From contig JAXLXO010000002.1 of assembly GCA_046327915.1 (NCBI GenBank), forward strand, positions 310,001 through 374,000: DNA of 64,000 bases. Reading direction: 5' to 3'. Of this stretch, positions 54,037 to 62,458 are shown one piece after another. The stretch comes from VGTK01 sp046327915. Lineage in GTDB: Bacteria > Desulfobacterota > Binatia > UBA12015. The position numbers and the translations under genes were made by a program. How positions within the stretch are numbered: position 1 is the first letter of the stretch; every line of letters begins with the position of its first letter. The notes beneath the pieces are model-generated. The model did not search any database. It worked only from the letters and a program-made list of their open reading frames with translations, and was not told where the DNA came from.

Positions 54037-54485
54037 TGCGCGTCGTCCTCGTCGAGCCGGAGATCCCGCAGAACACGGGCTCCGTCGCGCGCCTCTGTGC
54101 CGCGACCGACACGCCGCTCGATCTGGTCGGCAAGCTCGGCTTCTCGCTCGAGGATCGGTATCTCAAGCGCGCCGGGCTCGACTACTGGCCGTTCGTCGAG
54201 CTGTCCGTGCATCCGACGTGGGAGGAGTTCAGCACGGTGCGTCCACCGGGGCGGCTGCTCGCGTTCAGCTCGCACGGCGAGCAGTCGTACACGCGCATCG
54301 CGTTCCGCGACGACGACCTGCTGGTGTTCGGCGGCGAGACGCGCGGCCTGCCCGACGCGCTGCGCCCGGAGCTCGCGCCGCTGTGGAGCATCCCGATGCC
54401 CGGCACCGGCGTGCGCAGCCTGAATCTCGCCAACGCGGCGTCGATCGTGCTGTACGAGGCGCTGCGCCAGCTCGGACGCGTCTGA
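54036..54485 (+). CDS. trmL: tRNA (cytidine/uridine-2'-O-)-methyltransferase TrmL
   Basis: The 149-residue SPOUT enzyme has MRVVLVEPEIPQNTGSVARL with the catalytic Asn/Gly motif 1, LLVFGGETRGLPDA (motif 2 Glu) and IPMPGTGVRSLNLANAASIV (motif 3 SAM knot). It methylates the ribose at position 34 of tRNA-Leu isoacceptors in E. coli. The size and motifs separate it from the larger TrmH. It overlaps the DUF1285 gene by 1 base. Confidence 0.92.
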   Translation: MRVVLVEPEIPQNTGSVARLCAATDTPLDLVGKLGFSLEDRYLKRAGLDYWPFVELSVHPTWEEFSTVRPPGRLLAFSSHGEQSYTRIAFRDDDLLVFGGETRGLPDALRPELAPLWSIPMPGTGVRSLNLANAASIVLYEALRQLGRV

Positions 54486-54531
54486 CGTCGCGTGTCCGCC
54501 GGGCACGCGGCCCCGCCGCGATCTGTGCGCT

Positions 54532-54813
54532 TCAGCCCGGACGCTTGACGCCGCAGCCGCCCGCCGCGCAGCCCGTCCCGCAGCCGGCCTTCACGGCGAG
54601 CGGATCGCTCATCGCGTAGCCGAGCTCGTCGAGCTCGCTCTCGCCGACCAGGTACACGCGCCGCACCGGGCCGTCGCAGTGCACGCAGGCATGGCGCTCG
54701 ACGTCGCCGTCGAGCACGACGTAGGCGAGCACCTCGCGCCCGCAGGCCGGGCACGGCCCGGCGGGCAGGCCCGCCGCGTCGGACAGCAGCGACTCGCGCG
54801 CCTCGTCAAGCAT
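54532..54813 (-). CDS. Small zinc-ribbon protein with a Cys-rich tail
   Basis: The 93-residue protein has CPACGREVL and CVHCDGPV, two CxxC pairs that should form one zinc ribbon, and a separate C-terminal tail GCGTGCAAGGCGVKRPG with three spaced cysteines. No family is recognised. It is coupled to the Mut7-C gene, whose 3' end it overlaps by 8 bases at its own start. The tail cysteines suggest metal binding or thiol chemistry, but nothing more can be said. Confidence 0.65.
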   Translation of the reverse strand: MLDEARESLLSDAAGLPAGPCPACGREVLAYVVLDGDVERHACVHCDGPVRRVYLVGESELDELGYAMSDPLAVKAGCGTGCAAGGCGVKRPG

Positions 54814-55291
54814 CGGACGTCTCCGGCGGCGTGAGCTGCAGCGCCGCGATCTCGGCCTCCATGCGCGTGCGGTGCGTCGCCGGCCAGAACACGCGCCGGC
54901 AGCGCGGGCAGCGGCGGAAATCGGTCTGCGTCGCGCGCACGTACTGCGGGACGGACTCCGGAACGTCTCCGGCCGCCATCGGCACGACGGCCTCGTTGCA
55001 CTCGACGCAGCGCTGCGGACGCGCGTCCACGCCGCCGAGCGGCAGCACGCGGTCGAGCTCACGCAGCTGGTCGCGGAAGCCGGCGCTGCTGATCCGGATC
55101 ACGCGCGCACGGCCGCGCGGGTCGCGCAGGCGCGCGTCGCGCGTGAGGACGATCCGCTCCTCGCGCGCGGCGAGCGTCAGGAGACGGTTGCCGGGCAGCT
55201 CGTTGCGGTACGCGGCGTCGAAGCCCAGCACGCGCAGCCAGCGCGCGAGCCGCCCGAGCATGCGATCGACGGCGAAGCGGGGAGCGTCCAT
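54806..55291 (-). CDS. Mut7-C RNase-domain protein
   Basis: The 161-residue protein has the Mut7-C pattern: FAVDRMLGRLARWLRVLGFD, TLAAREERIVLTRDARLRD, and after it a Cys4 zinc knuckle formed by RCVECNEAV and FRRCPRCRRVFWPATH. Mut7-C is a PIN-like domain (acidic residues Asp8, Asp-rich TRDARL) proposed to be an RNase. The domain alone, without ubiquitin-like ThiS, is common. It forms a small operon with the downstream Cys-rich protein and lies 14 bases after the aminopeptidase gene's stop. Confidence 0.85.
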   Translation of the reverse strand: MDAPRFAVDRMLGRLARWLRVLGFDAAYRNELPGNRLLTLAAREERIVLTRDARLRDPRGRARVIRISSAGFRDQLRELDRVLPLGGVDARPQRCVECNEAVVPMAAGDVPESVPQYVRATQTDFRRCPRCRRVFWPATHRTRMEAEIAALQLTPPETSDA

Positions 55292-55305
55292 GCGACGCCG
55301 AGACT

Positions 55306-56562
55306 CTAGCCGCGTCGTCCGGCCGCACGCAACGGCGCGACGGCCCCGGTCGAAGCGTGGGATGCGTCCGCGCCGGCGACCGACGGTGGCGCGGGCGGCA
55401 GCGCCGCCGCGGCTCGCGTCACCGCGTCGAACGGGTCCGTCGCGTCCTTCGTGATCTCGCGCAGCCGCGCGATCGTGGTCTTCAGGTCGCCGCCGGACGC
55501 GACGTGGATGCGGTCGAACGCCGTCAGGTCCCGCATGTAGGCGTAGTTCGCGAGGATCACGGCGTTGTTGAGCGTGACCGGACGCCGCCCCGGCGGCGGC
55601 ACCGGGCTGGGCGACGGCGTCGGCTCGCCGGCGACGGGCGTCGGCGTCGGCTTGCTCGCGGCGGCAGCCGCGGCCGGCGACACCGCGGACGGCGGCGGTG
55701 CCGCGCCCTGCCCGGTCTCGGTCTTCTGCAGGCGCGCGAAGATCGCCTGGCGCGCGGCCAGGATCTCGTCGGGGGCGCGTCCGTCGCGCGCACCGTCGGC
55801 ATAGAGCGCCTTCAGCTCGGCGACCGCGGCGGACCACTGCTTCGAGTCCGTCAGCGCCTCCTGCCAGGCCGCGGCGGCGCGCTGCGTGGTCGCGGCGTCG
55901 GGGCCGTCGTGCGCGCGGAAGAACTCGTACGCGCCGACGTGGCCGACGAAGGTCGCGAGCGACTCGTTGAACGCGGTCTCGCCGTTCACGTACCACGTGC
56001 GGTGCAGCAGCTCGTGGATCAGCAGCTCGGCGATGCGCGTCGGGTCGGCGCGCAGCCAGCTCGACAGCACCGGGTCGTCGAACCAGCCCAGCGTCGAGAA
56101 CGCGACCGACGGCCGGACGTAGGTGTCGAAGCCCTCGCCGTCGAGACGCGCGGCCTCGGCCTGCGCGTCGGCGAGCTCGAAGTAGCCCTTGTAGTCGACC
56201 GAGCCGACGATCGGGAACCACCACTCGTACGGCACGAGCTTCGTCTTCTGCGCCGCCGACACGACTTGCAGCAGCGCGCCCGGCGGCACGATCGAGAACG
56301 ACGCGTAGGCGTCGCCGACGTCGAGCCCGAGGTCGTTCGCCGCGAACTTCCGCACCGCGAGCACCAGCTCGAGCTTGGCGCGCGTCTGCGCGTCGAGCTC
56401 GGGGCGCGCGAGCAGCCCCTCGATGGATTGACGCGCGAGCAGGATGCGCGCCTCCTCCCAGCCCGAGCGCGCGACGTAGGTCGGCGAGCAGCCGCCGCAG
56501 CCGACGAGGCTCGACAGCGCCACGGCGAGCAGGGCCGCGCTCAGGCGGCGGCGCGGGCGCAC
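55306..56562 (-). CDS. Lipoprotein of the predicted aminopeptidase family (PF10023-like)
   Basis: The protein is about 418 residues from the GTG at 56562. Its N-terminus RRLSAALLAVALSSLVGC has the lipobox LVGC, so it is a membrane-anchored lipoprotein. The zinc-peptidase motif is IHELLHRTWYVNGETAFNES: HExxH with a second Glu in NES, typical of the family called predicted aminopeptidase. A Pro/Ala/Thr-rich insert of about 50 residues (about 310-360) interrupts the C-terminal half. Its natural substrate is unknown. It follows the ABC exporter genes by 7 bases and may share their transcript. Confidence 0.82.
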   Translation of the reverse strand: MRPRRRLSAALLAVALSSLVGCGGCSPTYVARSGWEEARILLARQSIEGLLARPELDAQTRAKLELVLAVRKFAANDLGLDVGDAYASFSIVPPGALLQVVSAAQKTKLVPYEWWFPIVGSVDYKGYFELADAQAEAARLDGEGFDTYVRPSVAFSTLGWFDDPVLSSWLRADPTRIAELLIHELLHRTWYVNGETAFNESLATFVGHVGAYEFFRAHDGPDAATTQRAAAAWQEALTDSKQWSAAVAELKALYADGARDGRAPDEILAARQAIFARLQKTETGQGAAPPPSAVSPAAAAAASKPTPTPVAGEPTPSPSPVPPPGRRPVTLNNAVILANYAYMRDLTAFDRIHVASGGDLKTTIARLREITKDATDPFDAVTRAAAALPPAPPSVAGADASHASTGAVAPLRAAGRRG

Positions 56563-56569
56563 CCGCGTC

Positions 56570-58453
56570 TCAGGACCCTGCGCTGGCACCGTCGTCCGTC
56601 GCGTCCGTGTCCACGTTCGACCGTCCGCCCGCGTACTGCAGCTCGTAGAGGCGCGCGTAGATCTCGCCGCGGGCGAGCAGCTCGGCGTGCGTGCCGACCT
56701 CGCGCACGACACCGTGGTGCAGCACGACGATCCGGTCGGCGCGCTCGATGGTGGACAGGCGGTGCGCGATCACGATCGCCGTGCGTCCGTGCAGCAGGCG
56801 GTCGAGCGCTTCCTGCACGAGCTGCTCGGTCTCCGCGTCGACGCTCGACGTCGCCTCGTCGAGCACGAGGATCCGCGGGTCGTAGGCGAGCGCGCGCGCG
56901 AACGCGAGCAGCTGTCGCTGCCCCGCCGACAGATTGTTGCCGCGCTCGCGGATCGGCTGCGCGAAGCCCCGCGGCAGCCCGTCGACGAAGCGCTCGAGGT
57001 TCACCGCGCGCACGGTCGACCGCAGCGTCTCCTCGCTCACCTCCGCACGTCCGAGCGTCACGTTGCTCGCGAGCGTGCCGCTGAAGAGGAACGCGTCCTG
57101 CAGCACGATGCCGATCTCGCGCCGCAGCTCGCTCAGGTCCCACGCGCGCACGTCGACACCGGAGACCTTCACGCTGCCCTGCTTCACGTCGAAGCTGCGC
57201 CCGAGGAGCTTGATGATCGTGCTCTTGCCCGAGCCCGTCGCACCGACGATCGCGACGGTCTCGCCGGGACGCACGTCGAGCGACACGTCGCGCAGCACGA
57301 AGTCGTCGCCCTTGTAGGCGAACCACACGTTCTCGAAGCGCACGCTGCCGCGCTCCGGATCGTCGGCGCGCACGTGCTTCGGCTGCTCCGGAGAGACGAT
57401 CTCGAGCGGCGTGTCGAGCAGCTGGAAGACACGCTCGGCCGCGGTGATCGCCGACTGCATGACGGCGTACTTGGTGGAGAACTCGCGGATCGGGACGAAG
57501 AACTTCTGGATGTACTCGATGAACGCGACCAGCGTTCCGAACGCCACCACGCCCTTGACGATCTGACCCGAGCCGTACCAGACGACCAGCGCCATCGCGA
57601 TCGAGCTCACCGCCTCGATGATCGAGAACAGCGCCGCCTCGTAGACGTTCGACAGGTGATTCGCGTCGCGGTGCGCCGCGTTGTGCTCGTCGAACTCGGC
57701 GAAGCTCGCGCGCTCGTGCGCGAACAGCTGGATCACCGGCATGCCCGAGATCGCCTCGGACAGAAAGGAATTGATGCGCGCGATGCGCTCGCGGATCAGA
57801 CGGTACGTGACGCGCGCGCGCTTTCGAAAGAAGTCGATCGTCACCACCACGACCGGCACCACCGAGAGCGCGACCAGCGCGAGCCGCCAGTCGATCCACA
57901 GCATGATGGTGACGATGCCGAGCAAGGTCAGCGCGTCCATGAAGATCGTCATCGCGCCCGATGCGAACATCTCGCTCAGGACGTCGACGTCGGTGGTGAG
58001 GCGCGTGACGATGCGTCCCACGGGGTTCCGGTCGAAGTAGCGCTGCGGCAGCTTCTCGAGGTGCGCGAAGAGGTCCACGCGCAGGTCGGCGAGGCTGTGC
58101 TGCGCGACCACCATCGTCAGGTAGTACTGCCAGTAGACGGCGAGGAACTCGCCGACCACGGCGAGCGAGAACAGCAGCGCGACGTGCCCGAGCCCGGCCG
58201 CGTCGCCGTGCTCGACGTAGCGGTCGATCGCGATCTTCAGCAGGTACGGCTGCGCGAGCATCAGGCCCGAGATGACGGGCAGGATCGCGACGCTCGCCCA
58301 GAACGTGCGCCGGTACGGCTGCAGATACTTCCACAGCCGGCGCACCAGCTCGGCGTCGTAGGCCGGAACGTACGACTCCTCGGCGTGGATGCCGCGGTCG
58401 ATCGACGCGAGCGTGGGACGCGCCGGAGCGCTCTTCTTCTCCGGCGCGCTCAG
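56570..58453 (-). CDS. Heterodimeric ABC exporter, consensus-Walker-B subunit
   Basis: The 627-residue fused six-helix and ATPase subunit shows Walker A GATGSGKSTIIKLL, Walker B ILVLDEATSSVDAETEQ with the catalytic Glu, and a slightly altered signature LSAGQRQ. Its partner has the opposite pattern, as in TM287/288- and BmrC/D-type pairs (MdlB-like). No ATG, GTG or TTG fits the start: the frame opens as LSAPEKKSAP just after GGAGG-CCAT-CTG, and that CTG overlaps the partner's stop (CTGA, 58450-58453). A GTG at 58345 would remove 36 residues that include YVPAYDAEL, usual at the start of such subunits. The substrate is unknown. Confidence 0.88.
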   Translation of the reverse strand: MSAPEKKSAPARPTLASIDRGIHAEESYVPAYDAELVRRLWKYLQPYRRTFWASVAILPVISGLMLAQPYLLKIAIDRYVEHGDAAGLGHVALLFSLAVVGEFLAVYWQYYLTMVVAQHSLADLRVDLFAHLEKLPQRYFDRNPVGRIVTRLTTDVDVLSEMFASGAMTIFMDALTLLGIVTIMLWIDWRLALVALSVVPVVVVTIDFFRKRARVTYRLIRERIARINSFLSEAISGMPVIQLFAHERASFAEFDEHNAAHRDANHLSNVYEAALFSIIEAVSSIAMALVVWYGSGQIVKGVVAFGTLVAFIEYIQKFFVPIREFSTKYAVMQSAITAAERVFQLLDTPLEIVSPEQPKHVRADDPERGSVRFENVWFAYKGDDFVLRDVSLDVRPGETVAIVGATGSGKSTIIKLLGRSFDVKQGSVKVSGVDVRAWDLSELRREIGIVLQDAFLFSGTLASNVTLGRAEVSEETLRSTVRAVNLERFVDGLPRGFAQPIRERGNNLSAGQRQLLAFARALAYDPRILVLDEATSSVDAETEQLVQEALDRLLHGRTAIVIAHRLSTIERADRIVVLHHGVVREVGTHAELLARGEIYARLYELQYAGGRSNVDTDATDDGASAGS

Positions 58454-60333
58454 ATGGCCTCCAGCTCGGCGGTGAGGCGCTGGCGCTGGAACAGGTCGGC
58501 GTAGAGCCCGCTGCGCGCCAGCAGCGCCGCGTGATCGCCGCGCTCGACGATGCGCCCCTCGTCGAGCACCAGGATCAGGTCCGCGTCCTGCACGGTCGAG
58601 AGCCGGTGCGCGACGAGGATGCAGGTGCGGCCGCGGCGCCGGTCCTCGAGCGCCTGCAGGATGCGCTCCTCGGTCTGCGTGTCGACGCTCGACAGCGCGT
58701 CGTCGAGGATCAGGATCGGCGCGTCGGCGAGCAGCGCGCGCGCCAGCGTCACGCGCTGCTTCTGCCCCCCCGACAGCGTGATGCCGCGCTCGCCGACCAT
58801 GGTGTCGTAGCCGCGCGGGAACGTGTCGATGTCGCCCGCGACCGCGGCCCAGCTCGCCGCCTCGCGGACCAGCGCGTCGCCGTCCCCGGCGAGCTCGAGC
58901 TCGGGACGCGCGAACGCGACGTTGGCGCGCAGCGAGGTCGAGAACAGGAACGGGTCCTGCGGCACGAAGGCGATCGCGCGCCGCAGGTCGGCGAGCGCGT
59001 AGTCGCGCACGTCGCGGCCGTCGATGCGCACGCTGCCGGCAGACGGGTCGAAGAGCCGCGGCAGCAGGTGCAGCAGCGACGTCTTGCCCGCGCCCGCGCG
59101 TCCGACGATGGCCACCGTGGCGCCCGCCGGGATGCTCACGTCGATGTCCTCGAGCACCGGCTTCTTCGCTCCGGGATACGCGAACGAGACGCCGCGCAGC
59201 TCGATCTCGCCGCTCTCGACCACCGGACCGCCCGTCGCGGCGTGGCCGTTCGCGCTGCCGTTGGCGTGCGCCGCGTACCCGTTCGTGGCGCTTGTTGCGA
59301 CGGCGCCATTGCCGACCGGCAGCGAGACCGTCGTGACCGCCCAGTCGGGCGTCGCGACGCCCGCCGGATCGGCGATGTCGGGCTCGACCGCGAACACCTC
59401 CTCGAGGCGCTTCATCGCCGCGCGTCCGCGCTGCAGGATCGACAGCATCCAGCCGAGCGCCATCGTCGGCCACGCCAGCAGGTGCAGGTAGCCCATGAAC
59501 GCGACCAGATCGCCGATGGTGAGGATGCCGCGCGCGACGTGCCGTCCGCCGAGCCACAGCACGACCAGGATGCCGAGCGCGCTCACGGAGCGAATCACCG
59601 GCGCGATCATGCCGCGGGCCTTGCCGAGCTCGAGTGCCACGTCGCGGAAGCGGACGTTCATCTCGCGGAACCGGTCGACCTCGCTCTGCTCGCGCACGTA
59701 CGCCTTCACGACGTGGATGCCGCTGACGTTCTCCTGGATGAGGGTGCTCATCTCGGCGAGCCCCTCCTGCACGCGCAGCGTGCCCTCCATGAGCCGGCGG
59801 CTGTAGCGCTTCACGACCAGCAGCATGATCGGGTACGGCGCCAGCGCGGCGAACGTCAGCAGCGGGTCGATCGATACCATGATCGACACCGCGTAGAGGT
59901 AGTAGACCGGCGTGTTGAGCACGTTCAGCACGCCCGGACCGAGCAGCATGCGGACCGCCGAGATGTCGTTCACGAGGCGCGACATCAGATCGCCGGTCGG
60001 CCGCGACTGGTAGAACTGCCACGGCAGGCGCTCGAGGTGGCGGAACAGGTCGTTGCGCAGGTCGTACTCGACGTCGCGCCCGACGTTGAAGATCACGAAG
60101 CGCGAGAAGGTCCGCACGACGCCCTGCACGAGCGCGATGCCGATCACGATGGCCGCGTAGAAGCCGGCGGTGCGGGCGCCAGTGGCGACGTCGCCACTGG
60201 CCTGGATGCTGTCCACCGCGCGCTTCAGCAGCACGGGGATGGCCATCGCGAGCGACGCGGTGGCGATCAGGCACAGGCAGCCGGCCAGGTACCGCATCCG
60301 GTACCGCGCCAGATAGCTCCAGAGACGTCGCAT
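58450..60333 (-). CDS. Heterodimeric ABC exporter, degenerate-site subunit
   Basis: The 627-residue fused membrane and ATPase subunit has six helices, Walker A GRAGAGKTSLLHLL, signature LSGGQKQRVTLARALL and Walker B ILILDDALSSVDTQTEE, where Asp replaces the catalytic Glu. The pattern matches the MdlA/TM287-like half of a heterodimer. Between the membrane and ATPase domains (about 330-375) is an Ala/Asn/Gly-rich spacer (NGYAAHANGSANGHAATGG). Transport direction is outward; likely cargo is a lipid or drug. The ATG at 60333 is used. A 7-bp hairpin lies 48 bases upstream (60381-60399). Confidence 0.9.
   Translation of the reverse strand: MRRLWSYLARYRMRYLAGCLCLIATASLAMAIPVLLKRAVDSIQASGDVATGARTAGFYAAIVIGIALVQGVVRTFSRFVIFNVGRDVEYDLRNDLFRHLERLPWQFYQSRPTGDLMSRLVNDISAVRMLLGPGVLNVLNTPVYYLYAVSIMVSIDPLLTFAALAPYPIMLLVVKRYSRRLMEGTLRVQEGLAEMSTLIQENVSGIHVVKAYVREQSEVDRFREMNVRFRDVALELGKARGMIAPVIRSVSALGILVVLWLGGRHVARGILTIGDLVAFMGYLHLLAWPTMALGWMLSILQRGRAAMKRLEEVFAVEPDIADPAGVATPDWAVTTVSLPVGNGAVATSATNGYAAHANGSANGHAATGGPVVESGEIELRGVSFAYPGAKKPVLEDIDVSIPAGATVAIVGRAGAGKTSLLHLLPRLFDPSAGSVRIDGRDVRDYALADLRRAIAFVPQDPFLFSTSLRANVAFARPELELAGDGDALVREAASWAAVAGDIDTFPRGYDTMVGERGITLSGGQKQRVTLARALLADAPILILDDALSSVDTQTEERILQALEDRRRGRTCILVAHRLSTVQDADLILVLDEGRIVERGDHAALLARSGLYADLFQRQRLTAELEAI
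58458..58462 (-). promoter_or_regulatory. Ribosome-binding site before a likely CTG start
   Basis: On the minus strand GGAGG (58462-58458) lies 4 bases before CTG (58453-58451), inside the last codons of the upstream ABC gene. It is the only good ribosome site in the junction and supports a CTG start overlapping the stop. Confidence 0.5.
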
Positions 60334-60380
60334 GTGATCTCCGGAGTTCTAGCGCAGCCGCTCGGGTCAGCGAAGGGCAC

Positions 60381-60399
60381 GTCTCCCGCGGAGGGAGAC
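60381..60399. promoter_or_regulatory. Inverted repeat upstream of the ABC exporter
   Basis: GTCTCCC (60381-60387) pairs with GGGAGAC (60393-60399), loop GCGGA; GCAC on the left and GTGC on the right can extend the stem after a small bulge. It lies in the 134-base gap between the SnoaL-like gene (upstream, same strand) and the ABC operon. It may end the first transcript or bind a regulator of the exporter. Confidence 0.4.
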
Positions 60400-60467
60400 G
60401 CCGTGCGTCAGGACAACACGCCCGGCGCGCGCCCATCGCTTCGTGACCGGCCAGGCCGGCGCGGACG

Positions 60468-60992
60468 TCAGGACTTCAGCAGCTTCGCGACCGACTCCGG
60501 CAGCGGCAGCTGGCTCTTGCCGCCGGTCTCCCACCAGCTCGCGGTGAGCACCTGCGGCGCGGGCGCGCTGCGCTTCCAGACCTCCTCGTAGGTCCGCTTG
60601 TACGCGGTGCGGCGGATGCGCCACTCGCCGTCGAGCTTGACGTACTCGTCGGTGTAGAACGCAGCACCGCGCAGGCTGAAGTCGCGGCTCGCGTCGACCA
60701 CGACGTCCTCGAGCGCCCACGTGCCGGTCGCCGTCGTCGGACCGGTGAGGTCGATCTCCGGGTGGTGCACGCGGTGGCTCGAGAGAAAGCTCGGCGAGCC
60801 CATCGACTCGCGGAAGAACTCGAGGATGTTGTCGCGGCCGTGGAACTCGTACTTCCCGGCGCTGTACGACGCGACCGCGTCGGGGGCGAGCGTGAGCGCC
60901 ATCTCGTCCCAGAGCTTCTGGTCGAGGCAGCGCATGTAGCGGTACTTGAGTCGCTTGATGAGCTCGATTTCGACGAGGTCGGCTGGCGTCAT
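60468..60992 (-). CDS. SnoaL-like (NTF2-fold) protein
   Basis: The 174-residue protein has the pattern of SnoaL-like polyketide-cyclase/hydroxylase-type folds: IELIKRLKYRYMRCLDQKLW, DEMALTLAPDAVASYSAGKY, then FHGRDNILEFFRESMGS and SSHRVHHPEIDLTG, ending WRIRRTAYKRTYEEVW. This class includes dehydratases and proteins of unknown role in hydrocarbon and steroid degradation. Which one applies is unclear. The ATG at 60992 is used. It stands alone between GT4 and the ABC exporter on the minus strand. Confidence 0.82.
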   Translation of the reverse strand: MTPADLVEIELIKRLKYRYMRCLDQKLWDEMALTLAPDAVASYSAGKYEFHGRDNILEFFRESMGSPSFLSSHRVHHPEIDLTGPTTATGTWALEDVVVDASRDFSLRGAAFYTDEYVKLDGEWRIRRTAYKRTYEEVWKRSAPAPQVLTASWWETGGKSQLPLPESVAKLLKS

Positions 60993-61083
60993 GCACGACG
61001 CGTAGCCGGGATCGGCGGCCGCGGTCAACGCGGGCGCGCCGCACGACGCGTCACCGGGCGACGGCTTCACCCGGAGCCGCGCG

Positions 61084-62328
61084 TCACGGCGTGCGCAGGT
61101 CGAGGCCCGAGACTTCCTCGTACACCGTGAGCGTCTCCGCCGCGGCGACGCTCCAGCGGTACTGCGTCGCACGCGCGAGGCCCTGCTCGCGCAGCGACGC
61201 CGCGAGCGACGGGTCGCCGAGCACGCGCGCGAGCGCGGGGCCGAGTGCGTCGGGCGCGTCGGCCGGGACCAGCAGTGCGGCGTCACCCGCGACCTCCGCC
61301 ACCGCGTCGGCCGCGGTCGCGACCACCGGCACGCCGCACGCGAAGGCCTCGAGCACCGGCAGGCCGAAGCCCTCGTGGCGCGTCGCGAGCGCCAGCACAG
61401 CCGCGCCGCGGTAGACCGCGGGCAGCTCCTCGTCCGACACCACGCCGGTGAGGACGATGCGGTGCCGCGCCGCCGCGACGTCGATCGCGCGCCGCAGCGC
61501 CTCGCTGCCCGCGGCGTCGCCCGTCGGACCGGCGAGCACGAGGCCGAGCGTCTCGTCGGTGTGCGCCAGCGCGCCGAACGCGGCGACGAGATCGGGCAGC
61601 CGCTTGCGCGCGTCGCTGCCCCCGACGTGCAGCACGTAGCGCTCCGGCAGGCGGAGGCGCGCCCGCACCGACGCGTCGCCCGGCGCCGCGACCGCCGAGA
61701 AGCGCGCGTCCGCGGCGAGCGGGATCACCGTGATGCGCGAGCGCTCGACGCCGAGCGTGTCCTCGACCTCGCGCGCGGTCACGCGCGACGGCACGATCAC
61801 GCGCGACGCCTGCGCGATCGCGAGCCGCTCGAGGAGCCGCATGGTGCGGAAGCGCGCACGCGACGCGCGTGCGGCGAGCCCGTCGCCGGAGTGCGTCGCA
61901 TACCAGGCACCGTGCCGGTGCAGCACGACGTCGTGCACCGTGACGATGGTCCGCACGCCGGCCAGCACCGGCGGATCGGTCTGCGCCGGGAAGTGGATCG
62001 CGCCCGGGCGCCGCGCTGACAGCCACGCGCCGAGCTGCACGTGCTGGTGCAGCTGCGTCGCGAGGCGTCCGTGCCCGGGAAGCGCACGGGGCGCCTCGAC
62101 CAGCCGCGCGCGCGGCACCGGCTGCAGCAGCTCGGCGCCACGCTCGACCACGCAGCCGAGGCGCCCGGGAGCGGCCAGCGCGTCGAGCGCTCCGACCAGC
62201 GCCGCGGCGTACGTGCCGATGCCGCGTCCGCCGTGCGCCTTGAAGCCCTGCTGCAGCCCACGCGCGTCGAGCCAGACGGCGCGCGCCGGGCTCGTCGCGG
62301 CGGCATTCTCTCCACGATCGGTGGCCAC
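61084..62328 (-). CDS. Glycosyltransferase family 4
   Basis: The 414-residue GT-B protein has the donor-domain blocks VLHVGGSDARKRLPDLVAAF, LVLAGPTGDAAGSEAL, LTGVVSDEELPAVYRGAAVL and RHEGFGLPVLEAFACGVPVV with the conserved Glu pair (EGFGLPVLE). The N-terminal half begins VWLDARGLQQGFKAHGGRGI (acceptor side). It would transfer a sugar from a nucleotide donor to a glycan or lipid. The ATG at 62328 is used. It is divergent from the zinc-ribbon methyltransferase, with 130 bases between starts. Confidence 0.9.
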   Translation of the reverse strand: MATDRGENAAATSPARAVWLDARGLQQGFKAHGGRGIGTYAAALVGALDALAAPGRLGCVVERGAELLQPVPRARLVEAPRALPGHGRLATQLHQHVQLGAWLSARRPGAIHFPAQTDPPVLAGVRTIVTVHDVVLHRHGAWYATHSGDGLAARASRARFRTMRLLERLAIAQASRVIVPSRVTAREVEDTLGVERSRITVIPLAADARFSAVAAPGDASVRARLRLPERYVLHVGGSDARKRLPDLVAAFGALAHTDETLGLVLAGPTGDAAGSEALRRAIDVAAARHRIVLTGVVSDEELPAVYRGAAVLALATRHEGFGLPVLEAFACGVPVVATAADAVAEVAGDAALLVPADAPDALGPALARVLGDPSLAASLREQGLARATQYRWSVAAAETLTVYEEVSGLDLRTP

Positions 62329-62458
62329 GCTCGGCGCGCTTTACCGGACGCCCCGCGAGCGGGCACGCCTCCGGCACGGCGACGCTTGCCTGCGGAAGCG
62401 CGACGCGGCAGATCCAGCTACAGTGCCCGCCGCGGGCGCCGCCCGACCGAGATCCCCC

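Noticed and set aside
56570..60436. One giant 1288-residue ABC protein
   Set aside because: The first part of that frame is an out-of-frame shadow of the first ABC gene; the real proteins are two subunits that overlap at CTGA.
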